A DNA stretch of 64,000 bases. Origin: Pseudoalteromonas aliena SW19 (lineage in GTDB: Bacteria > Pseudomonadota > Gammaproteobacteria > Enterobacterales > Alteromonadaceae). This document shows, one piece after another, positions 36,702 through 46,410 of this stretch (its first letter is position 1; every line of letters begins with the position of its first letter). A program made the position numbers and the translations under genes. The notes under the pieces are model-generated. The model did no database searches, had not been told where the DNA came from, and saw only the letters and a program-made list of their open reading frames with translations. Location of the stretch: positions 434,001-498,000 of the forward strand of contig NZ_AQGU01000022.1 in the NCBI RefSeq assembly GCF_014905615.1. The letters are read 5' to 3'.

Positions 36702-38525
36702 TTATGCTTTAGGTGCACGACCCGCACGTTTACGTTCGTTTTCAGTAAGATGACGCTTACGGATACGAATGTTTAGTGGAGTAACTTCAACTAGCTCGTC
36801 ATCATCGATGAACTCAAGCGCTTGCTCAAGTGAGTAGTTAAGGTGTGGAGAAAGCGTTTGTGCTTCATCTGTACCAGATGCACGTACGTTAGTTAACTGC
36901 TTACCTTTAAGGGCGTTAACTGTAAGGTCGTTATCACGGTTATGAATACCGATAACCATACCTTCGTATACTTCAACACCGTGACCGATGAATAAACGGC
37001 CGCGTTCTTGTAAGTTGAATAATGCGTTAGTAAGTGCTTTACCTGTTGCGTTTGCAATCATTACGCCGTTCTTACGAACACCGATGTCGCCACCTTTGTG
37101 AGGACCGTAATGATCGAACGTATGGTACATAAGACCAGAACCTGAAGTAAGCGTCATGAAATCAGTTTGGAAACCAATTAAACCACGGCTAGGGATCATG
37201 AAGTCTAAACGCATACGGCCTTTGCCATCTGGCGTCATGTTAGTAAGTTCACCTTTACGTAGGCCAACTTGTTCCATAACAGAACCCTGATGCTCGTCTT
37301 GACAGTCAATAGTTACTGTTTCAAACGGTTCTTCTAGAACGCCATCGACAGTACGTAAGATAACTTCTGGACGAGAAACTGAAAGCTCGTAACCTTCACG
37401 ACGCATGTTCTCGATTAAGATACCTAGGTGTAATTCACCACGACCAGAAACACGGAAACTATCTGGGCTAGCAGTATCTTCAACGCGAAGTGCTACGTTG
37501 TGTACTAATTCTTTGTCTAAACGCTCACGGATATTACGTGACGTTACAAACTTACCTTCTTTACCACAGAAAGGTGAGTTATTTACAGAGAATGTCATTG
37601 TTACAGTTGGCTCATCAACACTTAGTGGTGGTAATGCTTCAACGTTTCCAGGGAAACAAACTGTGTCTGAAATCTTAAGCTCACCAATACCTGTTACAGT
37701 TACGATGTTACCAGCGTAAGCTCTTTCAGTTTCGATACGTTCAAGACCTAGGTAGCTTTGTACTGCGCCAATTTTACCATTACGTGTAGTGCCATCAGCA
37801 CTGATAATAGTAACTTGTTGGTTAGGAGCAACAGAACCACGTTTGATACGACCAATACCAACTACACCAACATAAGAGTTGTAATCTAGTTGAGAAATTT
37901 GCATTTGGAAATCACCTTCAGGATCTGCATCCGGCGGTGATACTTCTTCAACGATCATCTTGAACATAGGTTCCATGTTGTCTGATGGCTCGTCTAAATC
38001 TAGTGTTGCCCAGCCGTTGATAGCTGAAGCGTAGATTACTTTAAAATCTAACTGTTCGTCAGTTGCACCAAGGTTGTCGAATAAATCAAAGATTTGATCC
38101 ATAACCCAATCAGGACGTGAACCTGGCTTATCAATTTTATTGATAACGACGATTGGCTTTAAGCCTTGCGCGAATGCCTTTTGCGTAACGAAACGCGTTT
38201 GTGGCATTGGACCTTCTTGAGCATCAACAAGTAATAATACTGAGTCAGCCATCGAAAGTACGCGTTCAACTTCACCACCGAAATCGGCGTGTCCTGGGGT
38301 ATCTACGATATTGATATGGTAGTCATTCCAAGAAATGGCTGTGTTTTTAGCCAAAATGGTAATACCACGTTCTTTCTCAATGTCGTTTGAGTCCATCACG
38401 CGCTCTTCGTTACCGCCGCGTGTTTCTAATGTACCTGATTGCTCAAGTAGTTTGTCAACCAGAGTTGTTTTACCGTGGTCAACGTGCGCGATAATCGCTA
38501 TATTTCTTAACTTTTCGATGCTCAT
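36702..38525 (-). CDS. typA: Ribosome-associated GTPase TypA/BipA
   Basis: A 607-residue translational GTPase, the same length as E. coli BipA. It binds the ribosome in a GTP- and stress-dependent way and aids 50S assembly and growth at low temperature. G1 [17 protein letters not shown]2 region [12 protein letters not shown]3 [15 protein letters not shown] and G4 [13 protein letters not shown] are intact, followed by EF-G-like domains II, III and V and the BipA-specific C-terminus. I start it at the ATG at 38525 ([12 protein letters not shown]), matching the family; a longer in-frame reading to 38576 lacks support. Monocistronic, with a strong terminator. Confidence 0.97.
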   Translation of the reverse strand: MSIEKLRNIAIIAHVDHGKTTLVDKLLEQSGTLETRGGNEERVMDSNDIEKERGITILAKNTAISWNDYHINIVDTPGHADFGGEVERVLSMADSVLLLVDAQEGPMPQTRFVTQKAFAQGLKPIVVINKIDKPGSRPDWVMDQIFDLFDNLGATDEQLDFKVIYASAINGWATLDLDEPSDNMEPMFKMIVEEVSPPDADPEGDFQMQISQLDYNSYVGVVGIGRIKRGSVAPNQQVTIISADGTTRNGKIGAVQSYLGLERIETERAYAGNIVTVTGIGELKISDTVCFPGNVEALPPLSVDEPTVTMTFSVNNSPFCGKEGKFVTSRNIRERLDKELVHNVALRVEDTASPDSFRVSGRGELHLGILIENMRREGYELSVSRPEVILRTVDGVLEEPFETVTIDCQDEHQGSVMEQVGLRKGELTNMTPDGKGRMRLDFMIPSRGLIGFQTDFMTLTSGSGLMYHTFDHYGPHKGGDIGVRKNGVMIANATGKALTNALFNLQERGRLFIGHGVEVYEGMVIGIHNRDNDLTVNALKGKQLTNVRASGTDEAQTLSPHLNYSLEQALEFIDDDELVEVTPLNIRIRKRHLTENERKRAGRAPKA

Positions 38526-38860
38526 ATATTTACTCAGAGAAATTAAATTCTCAATGATCCTGCAAGATCTACGCACTCATCCACGCTTTCGCGAGATGTC
38601 CCAGCATAGGATTTAAAAGGGCGCATATTATCCCTCATTAATGACATGGATGAAAGTTTATCCAATATAAATTTGGAAACTTTCTCAATACTTTTACTAA
38701 GTATCTGTTTTATATATGACAATTATATGAATTAAATTTCGATTATTTTTTGAAAAATAGCTATTTAGGCTATTTTATCGATATTTTTGGTACTCCTTTG
38801 CATTTAGGTTATGCTAATTTCGAACGTTTAAATTATCAACAAATCACACCGTGTAAATAT

Positions 38861-38899
38861 TGCACCACAATGGATATTTTACGCACCAAAACAGTGCGT
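38861..38899 (+). promoter_or_regulatory. Two NtrC binding sites upstream of glnA
   Basis: The palindrome ACGCAC-N7-GTGCGT (38881-38899) matches the NtrC pattern GCAC-N7-GTGC perfectly. TGCACCACAATGG at 38861 is a second site with one good half. They lie about 90-125 bases upstream of the predicted transcription start, like the E. coli glnAp2 enhancer. Confidence 0.8.
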
Positions 38900-38960
38900 C
38901 ACTACACTGTATTTTATAACAACTTATTTTTTTTAATTTATAAACATATAGTTATAAAAA

Positions 38961-38977
38961 TGGCATAAAATCAGCTT
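38961..38977 (+). promoter_or_regulatory. Sigma-54 promoter of glnA
   Basis: TGGCATAAAATCAGCTT contains the invariant GG and GC doublets with the required 10-base gap (-24/-12 type). Start of transcription would be near 38986, about 47 bases before the glnA ATG. Confidence 0.8.
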
Positions 38978-39032
38978 AGTAAATGCCAAAGCAATTATGC
39001 AGCAACAACAAAATCCAATAGTTGGAGGACAC

Positions 39033-40439
39033 ATGTCACAATCGGTTTTAGATTTTATTAAAGAAAATGACGTTAAGTTCATTGATTTACGCTTTACTGA
39101 CACTAAGGGTAAAGAACAACATGTATCTATCCCTCATCATCAAGTTGATGAAGACTTTTTCGAAGACGGCAAAATGTTTGATGGCTCTTCAATTGCAGGT
39201 TGGAAGGGTATTAACGAATCAGACATGGTGTTATTACCCGATGCAGATTCTATAAAGTTAGACCCTTTTACAGAAGAAGTAACACTAATTGTCCGTTGTG
39301 ATGTAGTTGAACCTTCTACACTTCAAGGTTATGAGCGCGACCCGCGTTCTGTTGCTAAGCGCGCTGAAGAATATATGCGCTCGACTGGTATTGCCGACAC
39401 GGTATTGTTTGGTCCAGAGCCAGAGTTTTTCGTATTTGACGATGTTAAATACAAATCAGATATGTCGGGTTCAATGTACAAAATTGATTCTAAGCAAGCA
39501 GCTTGGAACTCAGATAAAGAATATGCTGATGGCAACACAGGTCACCGCCCTGGTGTTAAAGGTGGTTATTTTCCTGTTGCACCTGTTGACGATTTCCAAG
39601 ATTGGCGTTCAGCTACGTGTCTAGTGTTAGAAGAGATGGGCCAAGTAGTTGAAGCACATCACCACGAAGTAGCAACAGCAGGTCAAAACGAAATCGCTAC
39701 TCGCTTTAATACTATGGTATTAAAAGCGGATGAAATTCAAGAAATGAAATATGTTATCCACAACATGGCTCACTTATACGGTAAAACAGCCACGTTTATG
39801 CCTAAGCCTGTTGTTGGTGATAACGGTTCTGGTATGCATTGTCACCAGTCTTTAGCTAAAGACGGTGTTAACTTATTCGCAGGCGACAAGTACGGTGGCC
39901 TTTCTGAAGATGCACTTTACTACATCGGCGGTATTATCAAGCATGCAAAAGCAATTAACGCGTTTGCAAATGCCTCTACTAACTCGTACAAACGTTTAGT
40001 ACCAGGCTTTGAAGCGCCTGTTATGCTTGCTTACTCTGCACGTAACCGTTCGGCATCAATTCGTATTCCAGTGGTTCCATCTGAAAAAGGTCGTCGTATT
40101 GAAGTACGCTTCCCAGATCCAACTGCTAACCCATACCTTGCTTTCTCTGCAATGCTTATGGCTGGCCTTGATGGTATCAAAAACAAGATCCACCCTGGCG
40201 ATGCAATGGATAAAGATTTATACGACTTACCAGCTGAAGAAGCCGCAGAAATTCCAACTGTTGCAGCATCACTTGAAGAAGCACTTGATGCACTTAGCGC
40301 AGATCGTGAATTCTTAACGCAAGGTGGCGTATTCACTGATGACTTAATTGATGCTTATATTGGTCTTAAGTCTAAAGAAGTAGAAAAACTTAACATGACA
40401 ACTCACCCAGTTGAGTTCGAAATGTACTACAGCTGTTAA
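39033..40439 (+). CDS. glnA: Glutamine synthetase type I
   Basis: A 468-residue dodecameric enzyme making glutamine from glutamate, ammonia and [13 protein letters not shown], the metal and glutamate site [35 protein letters not shown] and [18 protein letters not shown] are intact. The adenylylation Tyr is retained in [13 protein letters not shown], so GlnE-type control is expected. The ATG at 39033 has GGAGG five bases upstream and gives the family length; an ATG at 38997 lacks this. Transcription should be driven by sigma-54 and NtrC. A terminator follows, then a small exported protein and glnL-glnG. Confidence 0.98.
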   Translation: MSQSVLDFIKENDVKFIDLRFTDTKGKEQHVSIPHHQVDEDFFEDGKMFDGSSIAGWKGINESDMVLLPDADSIKLDPFTEEVTLIVRCDVVEPSTLQGYERDPRSVAKRAEEYMRSTGIADTVLFGPEPEFFVFDDVKYKSDMSGSMYKIDSKQAAWNSDKEYADGNTGHRPGVKGGYFPVAPVDDFQDWRSATCLVLEEMGQVVEAHHHEVATAGQNEIATRFNTMVLKADEIQEMKYVIHNMAHLYGKTATFMPKPVVGDNGSGMHCHQSLAKDGVNLFAGDKYGGLSEDALYYIGGIIKHAKAINAFANASTNSYKRLVPGFEAPVMLAYSARNRSASIRIPVVPSEKGRRIEVRFPDPTANPYLAFSAMLMAGLDGIKNKIHPGDAMDKDLYDLPAEEAAEIPTVAASLEEALDALSADREFLTQGGVFTDDLIDAYIGLKSKEVEKLNMTTHPVEFEMYYSC

Positions 40440-40465
40440 TTTAGCTGTTAAAAAATGTGTGTTCT

Positions 40466-40490
40466 CAAGCCCGCTTAGCGGGCTTTTTTA
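40466..40490 (+). terminator. Rho-independent terminator after glnA
   Basis: Stem AAGCCCGCT with AGCGGGCTT and a T-run, about 27 bases after the glnA stop. It would limit but need not abolish read-through into the ntrBC genes. Confidence 0.88.
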
Positions 40491-40550
40491 ATGGTAAATT
40501 TAATCAATCTCCACTAAAGTTAAGTTATCGTGAAAATGCAGGGTTGCTGG

Positions 40551-41072
40551 GTGAACAACAATATTTTATTGCTAATAATTGCTTTAGGATTAAGTGATTA
40601 CTGTTATGCAGGTGAAACAAAAATATACGTTTGGAAAGATAAAAACGGCGTACTTGTGTTTTCAGACACCCCACACTCTGGCGCAAAAGAGGTAAAACTC
40701 ACCAGCCAAAATCTTACTATGCCAGCAACAAATACCGATATTTTAAACGAGCAAACTCAACCCCAAAAAACAGTGTTCAACATTACTATTTCGTCGCCTG
40801 AGCATAACCAAACAATTCACGAAAATACCGGAACAGTTTATGTAACTAGTCAAATAACACCTCGATTTGAAAGTGGTTTTACCATACAGCTTTTTATTGA
40901 TGGCAAAGCAAATGGTCCTGCTAGCAATGACTCAACATTTGCTGTTAAAAATGTTCAACGCGGCGAGCACTCACTACAATTAAAACTTTTTAATAATAAA
41001 AATAAAATTATTGCTCTAAGCGAGCCTTGTATATTCTTTATGCGCAGAAAAGGTTTAGCGCTTGGTAACTAA
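40551..41072 (+). CDS. Exported DUF4124-domain protein
   Basis: A 173-residue protein with an N-terminal signal peptide (NNNILLLIIALGLSDYCYA) and a DUF4124 motif directly after it (IYVWKDKNGVLVFSDTPHSGA), then a beta-rich C-terminal domain (about 75-170). I prefer the GTG at 40551, which has CAGGG seven bases upstream; in-frame starts at 40530 (GTG) and 40536 (ATG) are alternatives. The gene lies between glnA and glnL. Periplasmic; function unknown. A second DUF4124 protein is encoded at 50664-51212. Confidence 0.75.
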   Translation: MNNNILLLIIALGLSDYCYAGETKIYVWKDKNGVLVFSDTPHSGAKEVKLTSQNLTMPATNTDILNEQTQPQKTVFNITISSPEHNQTIHENTGTVYVTSQITPRFESGFTIQLFIDGKANGPASNDSTFAVKNVQRGEHSLQLKLFNNKNKIIALSEPCIFFMRRKGLALGN

Positions 41073-41156
41073 ATTTAACCGTAATACATAGGCGCAGCAG
41101 TCCATTTTAATAAAATAACTTGCCTGCAAACATCTGCGCACTAAAATGGTGCAACT

Positions 41157-42227
41157 ATGATTGATAATAAAAATTTTAGCCCTGAGCTACTCGATGCCAT
41201 TTGGCAAAACCAAACAACAGCAGTCATGCTACTCGACAAAAATTTTACCGTTGTGTATGCCAACACCAGTACCAGCGAGCTACTTGGCTTAGGCACTAAG
41301 CGTTTGCTAGAACAACCCTTTGATAGCCTATTTAACTATCATTCGATTGATCTAAAACGTATTGAACAATACTCTCTTATTGATGGAGTAGATTGCCAGC
41401 AACACAGAGCTGACGTGGTTTTTAGCGATTCACGCCATGCAAAAATAGCGGTCAGCACACGGCAAATTAAATTTAACGGTACGCTTTATATTTTGTTTGA
41501 ATGGCGCCAAACTGATGATGAAATAAAGCACGACCAAGCCTCAAATCAAATGCATCAATACCAAGCTGCGCGTAATTTAATTCGTGGTTTAGCGCACGAA
41601 ATTAAAAATCCTTTAGGTGGAATTCGTGGAGCGGCGCAGTTATTGCAATATGAAGTTAATCAACTGGAAAGAGATCAGTGTGCTGAGCTTATAATTGAGC
41701 AAACAGATCGATTGTGTGAATTGGTAGATAGGCTATTAGGGCCAAACCAGCTTCCGCAAAAATCTTATGGCAATATACATCAAACGCTAGAATCAGTAGT
41801 CAGACTAAGTACGCTTGATAGCTGTGCCAATATCACGCTGGTAAAGGACTATGACCCTAGCATTCCGGATGTATATATTGATCAAAGTAAAATACAACAA
41901 GTAATACTGAACATTGTCCGTAATGCTCAGCAGGCGCTCATTGGTGGCGGTGAAATAAAAATAAAAACACGTATAAACCACCAGCATCGCCGTCCTGGTA
42001 AAGCACCTAAAAAAGCCTTGTTGATTCAAGTGTCTGATAACGGTCCAGGCATTGACCCCAGTGTACGCGAAACGTTGTTCTATCCCATGATCACCAACAA
42101 AGATGGTGGCTCAGGACTTGGACTTTCGATTGCTCAAACACTTGTAGATCAACACAGTGGTTACATTGAATGTGATAGCTGGCCTGGACATACTGAATTT
42201 AATATCTATCTGCCCTTCGCAGATTAA
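41157..42227 (+). CDS. glnL: Nitrogen regulation sensor histidine kinase NtrB
   Basis: A 356-residue soluble kinase/phosphatase for NtrC. The N-terminal PAS domain (WQNQTTAVMLLDKNFTVVYANTS) is followed by the H-box LAHEIKNPLGGIRGAAQLL and the ATPase motifs NIVRNAQQAL (N), DNGPGIDP (G1) and GSGLGLSIAQTLVDQHSG (G2). In known systems PII (GlnB) switches it between kinase and phosphatase. Its stop overlaps or abuts the glnG region, with glnG starting 15 bases later. No transmembrane segment, as expected for NtrB. Confidence 0.96.
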   Translation: MIDNKNFSPELLDAIWQNQTTAVMLLDKNFTVVYANTSTSELLGLGTKRLLEQPFDSLFNYHSIDLKRIEQYSLIDGVDCQQHRADVVFSDSRHAKIAVSTRQIKFNGTLYILFEWRQTDDEIKHDQASNQMHQYQAARNLIRGLAHEIKNPLGGIRGAAQLLQYEVNQLERDQCAELIIEQTDRLCELVDRLLGPNQLPQKSYGNIHQTLESVVRLSTLDSCANITLVKDYDPSIPDVYIDQSKIQQVILNIVRNAQQALIGGGEIKIKTRINHQHRRPGKAPKKALLIQVSDNGPGIDPSVRETLFYPMITNKDGGSGLGLSIAQTLVDQHSGYIECDSWPGHTEFNIYLPFAD

Positions 42228-42241
42228 TGTTTGGAGTTTGC

Positions 42242-43627
42242 ATGAAAACAGTTTGGCTTGTAGATGATGACGCCTCAATTCGCTTTGTACTTGAAAAGGC
42301 GCTAACCCGTGCGGGATTTAATGTTGAAAGTTTTGCTAATGCGCAAGATGTGCTAAATGCATTAAAATTTAGTCAACCAACTGTTTTAGTATCTGATGTG
42401 CGAATGCCTGGTATGGACGGTATGGCTTTACTTGAGCTAATCGCAGAGCAAAACCCTGGATTGCCTGTTATTATAATGACCGCACACTCAGACTTAGACT
42501 CCGCTGTTAATGCTTTTCAAAAAGGAGCATTTGAATACTTAGCCAAGCCATTTGATTTGAATGATGCCGTAGCCCTTGTCGAAAGTGCATTTAGAGCAAA
42601 CTCGACGAAAAAAACTAAACGCAAACAACTTCCCCCAAAGAGTGCGCACATTATTGGTGAAGCACCCGCCATGCAAGAAGTATTTAGAGCGATAGGTAAA
42701 CTATCAGCTTCTAGCATGAGCGTATTAATTAATGGTGAATCGGGCACCGGTAAAGAGCTCGTCGCCAGTGCTCTACATAATCATAGCCCGCGAAAAGAAA
42801 ACCAGTTTATTGCACTCAACATGGCAGCAATTCCAAAGGAACTTGTTGAGTCAGAGCTATTTGGCCACGAAAAGGGCGCATTTACAGGAGCCGATAGTGT
42901 ACGCAAAGGCCGTTTTGAACAAGCCAATGGCGGTACACTGTTTTTAGATGAAATTGGTGATATGCCATTGGATGTGCAAACACGATTACTGCGCGTACTA
43001 GCAGATGGCGAATTTTATCGTGTTGGCGGACACCAGAGTATAAAAGTAGATGTACGTATTATTGCAGCAACACATCAAAACCTTGAAGACTTAGTCAAGC
43101 AAGGTAAGTTTAGAGATGACTTATTCCATCGGTTAAATGTTGTCCGTTTACGCTTACCGGCTCTGCGAGAGCGCACTGAAGATATTGAACGTTTATCACA
43201 ACATTTTTTGCACAAAAGCGCAAAAGACTTACAGGTAGAAAGTAAAATTCTTAGCTCGAAAGCGACCGAGCAGCTTTGTTTATTTAACTGGCCTGGCAAT
43301 GTCCGCCAATTAGAAAACACCTGCCGATGGCTTACTGTAATGGCGCCTGGAGAATTGGTTACGGAACAAGATTTACCACCTGAGATCCTTGATGCATCAC
43401 CAACACAGGAAGAAGGCGATTGGCTCGATGCATTTCAGCAGTGGCTCAATAATGAGCTCAAGCAAGGTAAAGAAAATATTTGGCCCGATATTCAAGCGCA
43501 ATTAGAAACTCGCTTAATAAAAACCGCACTCGCTAATTGTTCTGGCCATAAACAAGATGCCGCAATAAAAATTGGCTGGGGTCGCAACACGTTGACCCGA
43601 AAGTTAAAAGAGCGCAACATTAGTTAA
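42242..43627 (+). CDS. glnG: Nitrogen regulation response regulator NtrC
   Basis: A 461-residue sigma-54 activator. Receiver domain: LVDDDAS acidic pocket, phospho-acceptor in [12 protein letters not shown] and Lys in [11 protein letters not shown]+ domain: Walker A GESGTGKE, the sigma-54 contact loop GAFTGA, Walker [12 protein letters not shown] and the R-finger region. The C-terminal Fis-like HTH ends [22 protein letters not shown]. The ATG at 42242 is preceded by GGAG at five bases; an ATG at 42227 lacks this spacing. It would act on the glnA promoter identified at 38861-38977. Confidence 0.97.
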   Translation: MKTVWLVDDDASIRFVLEKALTRAGFNVESFANAQDVLNALKFSQPTVLVSDVRMPGMDGMALLELIAEQNPGLPVIIMTAHSDLDSAVNAFQKGAFEYLAKPFDLNDAVALVESAFRANSTKKTKRKQLPPKSAHIIGEAPAMQEVFRAIGKLSASSMSVLINGESGTGKELVASALHNHSPRKENQFIALNMAAIPKELVESELFGHEKGAFTGADSVRKGRFEQANGGTLFLDEIGDMPLDVQTRLLRVLADGEFYRVGGHQSIKVDVRIIAATHQNLEDLVKQGKFRDDLFHRLNVVRLRLPALRERTEDIERLSQHFLHKSAKDLQVESKILSSKATEQLCLFNWPGNVRQLENTCRWLTVMAPGELVTEQDLPPEILDASPTQEEGDWLDAFQQWLNNELKQGKENIWPDIQAQLETRLIKTALANCSGHKQDAAIKIGWGRNTLTRKLKERNIS

Positions 43628-43650
43628 CTATTAATAAATTTGAGTTATTG

Positions 43651-44109
43651 ATGAAGTTAATTGAACATATTCCCTTATTCAAACAATTGGAAATTATAAA
43701 CAGACTGCATTTTTTTAAAGAGTTTACCCTCAACGAACGCCAAATATTATTAGAATCGTTCGGTATGCTCTATTTAGTGAGTCAGCAGCAATTTTTATTT
43801 AAACAATTTGATAACGACAAACGTTTATACATTGTACTCAGCGGTGCATTGTTAGTATTTAAGCATAATCATTTATTAGAGCTTGGTACTATACAACCGG
43901 GTGAATTTATAGGTGAAGGCGCGTTTATTGGTAACAGAGAAAGAAGCACGAGCGCCCGTGCTAAAAGCGACACTATTGTGCTCGCTATAACCCCTGAAGC
44001 ATTGACTCGCTTACCTAATGTTATACGTGAAAAAATTAAAGACCGTATTATCGAGGGCATGAGCGAACGAATTGCAAAACTTAGCCACTATCTAGAAGCG
44101 AGTAGCTAG
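43651..44109 (+). CDS. Cyclic nucleotide-binding-domain protein without DNA-binding domain
   Basis: A 152-residue protein resembling the N-terminal sensory half of Crp/Fnr proteins: the jelly-roll segments RLYIVLSGALLVFKHNHLLELGTIQPGEFIGEGAFIGNRERSTSARA carry the PGEFxGE motif of cNMP-binding domains, followed by a C-terminal helix. No helix-turn-helix remains. The Arg of the phosphate-binding cassette (usually RSA) is at position RSTSARA, so ligand binding is possible. It starts 23 bases after glnG on the same strand and may belong to the ntrBC transcript. Role unknown. Confidence 0.75.
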   Translation: MKLIEHIPLFKQLEIINRLHFFKEFTLNERQILLESFGMLYLVSQQQFLFKQFDNDKRLYIVLSGALLVFKHNHLLELGTIQPGEFIGEGAFIGNRERSTSARAKSDTIVLAITPEALTRLPNVIREKIKDRIIEGMSERIAKLSHYLEASS

Positions 44110-44135
44110 GTAATCGAAACAGCAAATTACGAGTC

Positions 44136-44347
44136 ATACCATTTCGCTTAATTAAGTGGTCTATTTTGAGGTAAGAAAATCTGATCGATAACAAAGCAAA
44201 AATTTCGGTATTTAGTTGTTCTCGGCAATTTTTCCTACATTACTCTAGCTCCTGCACACACGGCTGTCGTTTAGCAGGAGCTTTTAACGCAGTTAGAGTG
44301 TCAGGTTTATTTCCTCAAGTTGATAAAATATTATTGCGGGTTGGTAT
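44136..44347 (+). repeat. Repeat family A, extended copy 3 (212 bp)
   Basis: Bounded by ATACCA (44136) and TTGGTAT (44347). The left two thirds match the other family A copies (GGTCTATTTTGAGGTAAGAAAAT, CAAAAATTT, TTAGTTGTTCT) but about 50 bp of extra sequence with a GCTCCTGC/GCAGGAGC hairpin is inserted, and the right end is of the GTCAGGTTTA type also seen at 13128-13185. The right end overlaps the last codons of the gene ending at 44331. Confidence 0.75.
44248..44285 (+). terminator. Hairpin inside repeat, possible terminator of the ntrBC unit
   Basis: AGCTCCTGC (44248-44256) pairs with GCAGGAGCT (44274-44282) and is followed by TTTT. It lies 140 bases after the cyclic-nucleotide-domain gene. 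Confidence 0.45.
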
Positions 44348-44753
44348 CAATATCAGGGTTGCTATTAATTTGATTTAAGTCTTCAATATACTTAATAATT
44401 GGCAAGACTAAGACTGAGGCAAATAGTAAATAAAAAGCAGTCATAGTAACCATGTCGTAGACTTCATATCCGCCATGGTTATTAATAAATTCATAAATTA
44501 AAGCAGCACCGTTTAGAGTAAAAAATAGTATTATTACTGCCAACCAAATGGCTTTAGAGCGGATTATAAATTTATTAAATGCACAACAGTACGCACCAAA
44601 TAGTATCAACAAATCTGCAAATAACATTAAAATACTTAAAAAGAAAGGATGTGTCGGTGCAATAATATCTGCAACTGTAAATGCATCATAGATTGCATAC
44701 ATAACAAAACAAGCAATAACAAAAAAACCGATTTTCCAACACATTTTGTTCAT
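44331..44753 (-). CDS. Four-helix membrane protein of unknown function
   Basis: A 140-residue protein with four hydrophobic segments (IGFFVIACFVMYAIYDAF, FFLSILMLFADLLILFGAY, AIWLAVIILFFTLNGAAL, MTAFYLLFASVLVLPII). I place the start at the ATG at 44753, immediately after the stop of the upstream gene (TGATATG, with GGTGA as ribosome binding site), which indicates translational coupling; a longer reading would overlap that gene by 68 bases. The last five residues are encoded within the end of a family A repeat, so the natural C-terminus may have been changed by the insertion. Not recognised. Confidence 0.6.
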   Translation of the reverse strand: MNKMCWKIGFFVIACFVMYAIYDAFTVADIIAPTHPFFLSILMLFADLLILFGAYCCAFNKFIIRSKAIWLAVIILFFTLNGAALIYEFINNHGGYEVYDMVTMTAFYLLFASVLVLPIIKYIEDLNQINSNPDIDTNPQ

Positions 44754-44754
44754 A

Positions 44755-45072
44755 TCACCACCAATGCCCATATGGAATTTTTGCTGGGTCTTTAGGTAAA
44801 TTACTCCACCCGCTATTGTCATCTATGTATCTTCGTTTAAAATTTCTGCGATTTGCACCAACGGGGGTTAGTGATAAAAAGGCATTTAGTAAATTATTAA
44901 ATTCACTTGAGTCTCGACCAGCCCTAGTGAAGGTGATTTTTAGAAGGGGGTATAAGTTTTTATATTGCTCCTCAGCATCCTCACGCTTCTTAAAAAACTC
45001 TTTATAGAGGAAAGCCCCTACAAAATAAACCGTTCCCAAAAGACCAGCGTTTTTAAATGCTTTATTTGCCAT
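44755..45072 (-). CDS. Small protein of unknown function
   Basis: A 105-residue protein with one possible membrane segment near the N-terminus (AGLLGTVYFVGAFLYKEFF) and a basic, polar remainder (KITFTRAGRDSSEFNNLL, RRNFKRRYIDDNS). The stop codon nearly overlaps the start of the following membrane-protein gene, so the two are expected to be made together. I recognise no family. AGGATG-like purines lie upstream of the ATG. Confidence 0.6.
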   Translation of the reverse strand: MANKAFKNAGLLGTVYFVGAFLYKEFFKKREDAEEQYKNLYPLLKITFTRAGRDSSEFNNLLNAFLSLTPVGANRRNFKRRYIDDNSGWSNLPKDPAKIPYGHWW

Positions 45073-45156
45073 TAACTACATCCTTGTCATATAAAAATTA
45101 TTGTATCTAAACAATAACAATGTATTTAATTTTTTCAAATATATAGAAAATCACGG

Positions 45157-45822
45157 TTAATCCATATACACAATTTGCAGTGAGCAATTGAGCCATTCTG
45201 GTTTTTCTAATTGAGCGTTATACGCAAATGTATCTGAAGGTTTTTCACCAAATGGCGTGCTCACTAAAGGGGTTGTATGCGTGTATGACTGGGATGTGCT
45301 TTGATAATAAATAACTAAATAACCTTCACTGTACTCCCAAGCTAACTGAGTACCCGTACCATTTGGTAGGGTGAAATCGACCCCTTTTGGAGAGAATATA
45401 GCTTGCAAATCATTATACTTATCTTTGCTGCAAGCAGTTGTCCGCATCAATTTAGGCATTTTAAAGTGACGCTCTGTTTGCTCACCTCGTAAGTAAAAAC
45501 CAATATTACCATTGCTGTAATGATGATTTGCTACCGACACATAATTTATTTGCGGCTGGTAACCCATTGCTTGCATTATATTTGCAAGTTGCTCAATTTC
45601 AGCAATGCGTAATTTATCTTTGGAGAGTGCAAGTGTTGCGGCCAAAAACTCTTTTGGTATTGGTAAATCATTAAATTGAAAAGGCAACGTTTGGTTTTGC
45701 AGCTTTTCTGTTAGTTGCTGTTTTTGCTTGACCGTTAAAGCCTCGGTATAAACATACACTGTGGGCTGTTGGCAGGCACTTAAAAGCACTAACAATAGCC
45801 CAACTAAAATTCCATTTTTCAT
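45157..45822 (-). CDS. Lipoprotein of unknown function
   Basis: A 221-residue protein with a clear lipobox LLSAC (Cys17) after a short hydrophobic signal. The mature part begins with a strand-helix pattern (PTVYVYTEALTVKQKQQLTEKLQ, FQFNDLPIPKEF) reminiscent of a small alpha/beta domain of the LytR-C type, then YQPQINYVSVANHHY and a C-terminal part with two Cys. I do not recognise a family with confidence. The ATG at 45822 has GGGGTGA upstream. Same strand as its unknown neighbours on both sides, spaced 84 and 55 bases, possibly a loose unit. Confidence 0.65.
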   Translation of the reverse strand: MKNGILVGLLLVLLSACQQPTVYVYTEALTVKQKQQLTEKLQNQTLPFQFNDLPIPKEFLAATLALSKDKLRIAEIEQLANIMQAMGYQPQINYVSVANHHYSNGNIGFYLRGEQTERHFKMPKLMRTTACSKDKYNDLQAIFSPKGVDFTLPNGTGTQLAWEYSEGYLVIYYQSTSQSYTHTTPLVSTPFGEKPSDTFAYNAQLEKPEWLNCSLQIVYMD

Positions 45823-45877
45823 AGTCACCCCAATTGATTACACTTGTAGTCTATTGAAGGTATTCATTAATTGCAAC

Positions 45878-46165
45878 CTAATTTGTTTGGCTACTTAACC
45901 ATGCATCAACACTTTGTCGAGTATATAAAACTTCATTAAACAAGCGATGGCGTTCAAATTTAAGTTGTGTTTTTCTCATCACATCTCCACTGACTAAGCG
46001 GCTGTGAGTGTCATTAAATTTTGAAATGACAGAAAAACCGCGTTCATCTTGCTCTGTTTGCTTATTTACAGAATTAGCAAGGTGCGCTCTAACATCATCC
46101 GCAGTTAACATATCTGAATTATCTAAGCCCATTAGCTCTTTTTTCATTGCTAACCTTACGCCCAT
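45878..46165 (-). CDS. Small soluble protein of unknown function
   Basis: A 95-residue hydrophilic protein, rich in charged residues, without signal or membrane segments. GGAG lies about 10 bases before the ATG at 46165, supporting translation. The helical pattern (TADDVRAHLANSVNKQTEQ, RTxxFERHRLFNEVLYTRQSVDAW-like end) gives no family I can name. It heads a run of minus-strand genes of unknown role. Confidence 0.55.
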   Translation of the reverse strand: MGVRLAMKKELMGLDNSDMLTADDVRAHLANSVNKQTEQDERGFSVISKFNDTHSRLVSGDVMRKTQLKFERHRLFNEVLYTRQSVDAWLSSQTN

Positions 46166-46410
46166 TTTCTACTCCATTTGATGAAAACTAATAAATTCGC
46201 CAGAGCTTCAGCAATTAGCGAGCCACGCGTAAAATTAATTGCAGCAAAGCTTACTCTTCAATTGCTGCAGTTTTTTTAAAGACAGAAAAAACACATAAAA
46301 ACTTTCATCGCTATTTATTCATGGCACTGAGCTAAAGTTATTTGCTTTGGTGCAAAAGTCGCTGCGAGCCTTTATACTAAAGCTTGTGCGTTCCCCCACC
46401 GAGATCAAAT

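Larger units (their letters stand above)
38526..39032. promoter_or_regulatory. typA-glnA divergent control region
   Basis: About 500 bases between two divergent genes. The right half holds NtrC-type sites and a sigma-54 promoter for glnA (listed separately). The left part contains the typA promoter, not individually identified. Although an open frame crosses 38750-38968, the regulatory sites and base composition argue against a gene. Confidence 0.7.

Noticed and set aside
38750..38968. Open frame of 72 codons upstream of glnA
   Set aside because: It overlaps the NtrC sites and sigma-54 promoter, has no ribosome binding site and shows no protein-like pattern.
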